A stretch of 64,000 nt of DNA from Pontibacter sp. FD36 (GTDB lineage Bacteria; Bacteroidota; Bacteroidia; Cytophagales; Hymenobacteraceae). Below are positions 61,221 to 64,000 of this stretch, piece by piece. The first letter of the stretch is position 1. Each line of letters begins with the position of its first letter. The notes under the pieces are model-generated. The model had not been told where the DNA came from. It worked only from the letters and a program-made list of their open reading frames with translations, and ran no database searches. The DNA is taken from NCBI RefSeq assembly GCF_015686655.1, contig NZ_JADPMP010000003.1, forward strand, positions 62,001-126,000, in the 5' to 3' direction. The position numbers and the translations under genes were made by a program.

Positions 61221-61879
61221 TGGACTTTTTTATCGGACATATTTATCCTTGGTTGAAATGGGTTGCTGTGCTGAGCCCTCTATTACCTTTTGTAATAGGT
61301 ATATGGTTGATCAGAAAACATAAGAGCACGAAATTCATGCTGCTCTTTTTGTTTATAGCTATAGGAGTGTTGACAGAAGCTGTATCGATGATTACAGTAA
61401 TGTTAGGGACCAAAAATAATCATTGGCTAGGGTATGTGTATACCTTGTTGGGCTTTAGTGTGCTGGCTGCGATATTTTATTACAGTTTTGATAAGCCTTT
61501 GTTAAAAAGAGCCATTATTAGTGGGGTAGTAGGGCTATGTGCCTTACTTTATTATGATGCCGTTGTTATAGAAGGAATAACGAAAATGAACTCAGTATCA
61601 AGGATAGCGGCAAATGCAATGCTGATTGTACTGGCCATCACTTATTTTTATAAAGTTGCAAACAACACCAAAGTCGTTTACCTAGACCGGGACCCCATAT
61701 TTTTACTGAGTTGCGCGATCCTTATTTATTACGCAGGCACCAGTATGTCATATGCCATTTTTAACGATGCACTGGCTATCTCATACGACACAGCACGTAT
61801 CTGTTTAGCCATCATTATGGTGTTGAATGTACTGTTTTATATCAGCCATGCATTTATATTAAGGAGGATGGCCGCATGA
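61220..61879 (+). CDS. Seven-helix membrane protein, putative sensor of the split signalling system
   Basis: The 219-residue protein has seven predicted helices (about 11-31, 36-60, 68-91, 95-115, 128-146, 160-182 and 190-212) with short loops and no signal peptide. Its ATG overlaps the preceding stop and its stop overlaps the next ATG (ATGA), so it is coupled to both neighbours. The location before a histidine kinase gene suggests it is the membrane input module and the kinase its partner. This is inference from gene order. It is not a recognised rhodopsin: I see no Lys in the last helix that would bind retinal. Confidence 0.8.
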   Translation: MDFFIGHIYPWLKWVAVLSPLLPFVIGIWLIRKHKSTKFMLLFLFIAIGVLTEAVSMITVMLGTKNNHWLGYVYTLLGFSVLAAIFYYSFDKPLLKRAIISGVVGLCALLYYDAVVIEGITKMNSVSRIAANAMLIVLAITYFYKVANNTKVVYLDRDPIFLLSCAILIYYAGTSMSYAIFNDALAISYDTARICLAIIMVLNVLFYISHAFILRRMAA

Positions 61880-62706
61880 TAGAAACTTTAACCCCGTTGC
61901 TGATTATCACGCCGGTTCTGCTAGTACTCGCTATTGGTATTATTGTGTTTGTGTTTGCGTACCAGCGGCGCATGCTGCAGCACCAAGAACACCTGCGTGA
62001 ACTGCAGGAATTGCGTCAGCGACAGATGCTGGAGGCAGCCCTTGAGGCACAGGAAGAAGAGCGCCGCCGTGTAGCCCGTGACCTGCACGACGAGGTGGGC
62101 GGTATGCTGGCTCTGATCCGGCTCAACATAGGCCAGGTAGAGCGAAAGTGTGCTGAAAATGAAGCGGCTGCCGAAACGGCTCATCGCTCCAAAGCATTAC
62201 TCGATGAGGCCATCCAAAGCGTACGCCGCATCTCACATGACCTGCTACCCGTCGGACTTGATAAGATGGGATTAGTGCAGGCCATCAACAGCCTAGTGCA
62301 TTCTGTGCCACCGGATAGTGGCCTGGAAGTGAAGTTTACCCACAATCTTGAAAATTTTCGGTTGGAAGCCCGGCAGGAATTGCTGCTGTTCCGTATCCTA
62401 CAAGAACTCGTAAACAATACCCTAAAATATGCAGAGGCTACGCAGATCACCATCAACCTGCATCGGGAAGACGATAAGCTAACACTGCGTTATACTGACA
62501 ATGGCAAAGGGTTTAACTACGACGCCACCTTGGATACAGGAAGTGCAGGCGGTGGACTAGGCCTGAAAAACCTGCGGAGCCGCGTGGACCTGCTGACTGG
62601 TGCTATTAACTTCTTTTCGAAGTTAGGAGCTGGCATCAAAGCTGAAATAGTGATCCCTGTTGCATATATTATAATTATTATTTATAACTTTGGTTTGCTA
62701 AACTAA
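61876..62706 (+). CDS. Sensor histidine kinase of the NarX/DegS type (HisKA_3)
   Basis: The 276-residue kinase has a single N-terminal helix (about 8-28), a coiled coil (about 30-66) and the HisKA_3 box EERRRVARDLHDEVGGMLAL with H71. A short HATPase_c domain follows (ELVNNTLKYA, DNGKGF, GGLGLKNLRSRV). It needs only one membrane helix, consistent with sensing through the 7TM protein. The last 13 residues are an odd hydrophobic tail (YIIIIIYNFGLLN) encoded by AT-rich DNA that also looks like a promoter. Most relatives end soon after the IPV strand. Confidence 0.92.
   Translation: MIETLTPLLIITPVLLVLAIGIIVFVFAYQRRMLQHQEHLRELQELRQRQMLEAALEAQEEERRRVARDLHDEVGGMLALIRLNIGQVERKCAENEAAAETAHRSKALLDEAIQSVRRISHDLLPVGLDKMGLVQAINSLVHSVPPDSGLEVKFTHNLENFRLEARQELLLFRILQELVNNTLKYAEATQITINLHREDDKLTLRYTDNGKGFNYDATLDTGSAGGGLGLKNLRSRVDLLTGAINFFSKLGAGIKAEIVIPVAYIIIIIYNFGLLN
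62685..62692 (+). promoter_or_regulatory. Candidate -7 box inside the kinase 3' end
   Basis: TAACTTTG matches TAnnTTTG and lies 24 bases before the response regulator's ATG. TTG at 62660-62662 is 22 bases upstream, slightly long for a -33 element. It would allow the receiver gene to be transcribed alone. Confidence 0.4.
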
Positions 62707-62716
62707 GCTTTAATGT

Positions 62717-63142
62717 ATGGAGCTGCAGCCACTTACGCTAGCGATCGCTGATGATCATACCCTTTTCAGGAAGGGCGTAATCGAAATTCTAAAGAATTTT
62801 GAGGAGATTACTGTGATAAGTGATGCTGCAAACGGTGTAGAGCTGCTGGAAAAGATTGAGGCCAACCTTCCCGATATCATCATGTTGGACCTCGAAATGC
62901 CTGATATGGATGGTATTGCCGTGGCCCGTTACGTACTGAGTAAATACCCCAAAGTAAAGATTCTGATCGTGTCGATGTACGGGGAAGAGGAGCTGGTAAG
63001 AAAACTGCTCGAAGAAGGCGTACACGGTTATCTGCTCAAGAGCGCCGACCCCGAGGAATTGCGGGAAGTACTCCAAATGCTCCGAAATGGTAAGACACAC
63101 TACCCGGTTTTCTCTCAGAATTTTTTCACGCTATTGCGATAA
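62717..63142 (+). CDS. Response regulator: NarL-type receiver without output domain
   Basis: The 141-residue protein is a NarL/FixJ-type receiver with the acid pocket (D12, D13), phospho-acceptor D58 (IIMLDLEMPDMDG), S86 and K108 (YLLKSA). The usual C-terminal LuxR helix-turn-helix of about 60 residues is absent: the frame ends GKTHYPVFSQNFFTLLR, 10 bases after the kinase gene began it and a terminator follows directly. No further DNA-binding sequence is found in any frame downstream. Either it is a stand-alone receiver that acts through protein contact, or it is a shortened gene. It is coupled to the kinase by proximity. Confidence 0.88.
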   Translation: MELQPLTLAIADDHTLFRKGVIEILKNFEEITVISDAANGVELLEKIEANLPDIIMLDLEMPDMDGIAVARYVLSKYPKVKILIVSMYGEEELVRKLLEEGVHGYLLKSADPEELREVLQMLRNGKTHYPVFSQNFFTLLR

Positions 63143-63143
63143 T

Positions 63144-63171
63144 AAAAAGCCGCCCTTATGAGCGGCTTTTT
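63144..63171. terminator. Bidirectional terminator between the receiver and MFS genes
   Basis: AAAAAGCCGC and GCGGCTTTTT form a perfect 10-base stem around CCTTATGA, with A and T runs on both sides. It lies between convergent genes. Confidence 0.88.
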
Positions 63172-63180
63172 TCATGCCTG

Positions 63181-64000
63181 TCAGCCAACTGCCCGGATAC
63201 GGCTGACCACCCACACAGCCACAAGCGTGGCCACACTTGCCATGATGCCCACCCAGTTGAAGTGAGTTAAGGTGCCATTGGCCGTTTCCTGCACGATGAG
63301 TCCACTCACGAAGGCGGCTATACCTGCGCCCAACTGCTGCACCGACGAGTTGATGCTCATGAAGCTGCCGCGCAACTCCGGCTCAACGCTGGAAGTGATG
63401 AGCGACATGGCCGGCACAAAGCGGGCTCCGAAAAAGATGAAGAAGATCGTGGACACAGTGAGCGCCAGCACCATACCTACAGGCGGCAGGTTGGTGATCA
63501 GCACGATCGGGATAATGGAAAGGATGGCGGCCCATCGAAAGATAAACTGCTTCCCATACTTATCCGCCAGTCGGCCCGCCCACTGAGAGGTGAAGACCGT
63601 CGCCAGTCCTCCGAATAAATAGATGTAGCTCAGGTCACGCTCCGTAAAGCCTACATTGGCTACCATATAAGGGCTGATGAAGGGCACCACCAGGAAGCCA
63701 GCCATCGTGAGCGTAACGGTAAGTGCCATTGCCCACTGCAGGTTTGGCTGCACTACCATCGCTTTGAGCGCTCGGAATGGATTGCCACGTTTTGCATTGG
63801 TCAGGTGCCCGCGCATGGCTGGCAGAAAACGCACCGCCACCAGCAAGATAAGCAGACTCAAGCCCACAAGCAGGTAAAACGGAGCATGCCAGCTCATCTC
63901 ACTGGCCAGGTATAGCCCGATCGGAATACCGGCAATAGATGCTACTGAAAATGCCGCCATTACGCGACCGGTAGCCGCACCACGGCGCTGCTCAGGTATA
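63181..64000 (-). CDS. MFS transporter, N-terminus cut by the window edge
   Basis: The frame is open through base 64000 and reads PEQRRGAATGRVMAAFSVAS before the first visible ATG, so translation began outside the window. The 273 visible residues hold about nine helices of a major facilitator (the C-terminal two-thirds), with the loop motif GRLADKYGKQFIFRW (D-x-x-G-K/R type) between helices and NSSVQQLGAGIAAF. Arabinose-efflux-like (AraJ/Ydh family) transporters have this outline. It likely exports a small molecule across the inner membrane; the substrate cannot be told from the sequence. Confidence 0.88.
   Translation of the reverse strand, partial: IPEQRRGAATGRVMAAFSVASIAGIPIGLYLASEMSWHAPFYLLVGLSLLILLVAVRFLPAMRGHLTNAKRGNPFRALKAMVVQPNLQWAMALTVTLTMAGFLVVPFISPYMVANVGFTERDLSYIYLFGGLATVFTSQWAGRLADKYGKQFIFRWAAILSIIPIVLITNLPPVGMVLALTVSTIFFIFFGARFVPAMSLITSSVEPELRGSFMSINSSVQQLGAGIAAFVSGLIVQETANGTLTHFNWVGIMASVATLVAVWVVSRIRAVG

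Noticed and set aside
62717-63180. Frameshift that would explain the missing helix-turn-helix of the receiver
   Set aside because: A terminator hairpin follows two bases after the stop codon and the next gene converges, so no remnant of a DNA-binding domain lies downstream in any frame.
1-64000. The word CAGGTATA as a promoter -10 element or a FtsK-type orientation signal
   Set aside because: Most copies are inside genes, orientation is nearly balanced (34 to 29), and the Bacteroidota promoter consensus is TAnnTTTG.
1-64000. CRISPR arrays, tRNA or rRNA genes, and transposases
   Set aside because: I looked for equally spaced direct repeats, tRNA T-arm words and transposase motifs and found none; the repeats seen are inverted or dispersed.

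Overview
The window looks like chromosomal DNA of a Bacteroidota bacterium of the order Cytophagales, most likely Hymenobacteraceae (a Pontibacter-like organism). This is inferred from TonB receptors with an N-terminal carboxypeptidase-like domain, a DUF4249 partner protein, many lipoproteins, TAnnTTTG-type promoter elements, a putative bacillithiol reductase, AT-rich intergenic repeats of Bacteroidota type and a G+C content near 50%. No tRNA, rRNA, CRISPR array, transposase or prophage gene was recognised. Fifty-two protein genes are called; the first and last are cut by the window edges.

Layout. 0-2.5 kb: a cut outer-membrane protein and dnaK. 2.9-18.1 kb: secreted and envelope functions, namely two large BNR/VPS10-like propeller proteins on opposite strands, a PepSY plus TonB-receptor iron-uptake pair, an M24 peptidase, a YpdA-type reductase, beta-barrel proteins and an LVIVD-repeat lipoprotein. 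18.2-27.2 kb: housekeeping genes (RluE-type pseudouridine synthase, GNAT enzyme, VWA membrane protein, FabG, M23 peptidase, TPR protein, dihydrolipoyl dehydrogenase). 27.3-41.9 kb: a secreted protein, tandem fatty acid desaturases, a DEAD-box helicase, small lipoproteins, transporters, RarA, SppA and purine nucleoside phosphorylase. 41.9-49.6 kb: a CPBP protease, a DUF4249/TonB receptor pair, then an M61 peptidase, DoxX protein and SDYE-repeat protein in one tight group. 49.7-57.3 kb: a MacAB-like export system (permease, ATPase, adaptor) divergent from an NtrC-family regulator and its kinase, with a sigma-54-like element in front of the adaptor gene. 57.4-64 kb: thioredoxin, a lipase-like lipoprotein, about 800 bases of repeats, a methyltransferase, a four-gene operon for a split 7TM/histidine-kinase/receiver system, and a cut MFS transporter.

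The strongest signal that gene annotation does not explain is a short DNA word, CAGGTATA (or its complement TATACCTG). I counted about 63 copies by hand, where about 2 are expected in random sequence of this length. It lies mostly inside genes, in several reading frames and both orientations, and often forces the rare Ile codon ATA. Other notable items are a composite intergenic repeat present twice in opposite orientation with compensating changes in a hairpin, a secreted protein with seven 34-residue SDYE repeats, 8-base periodic repeats abutting two obligatory TTG start codons, and a NarL-type receiver with no DNA-binding domain.
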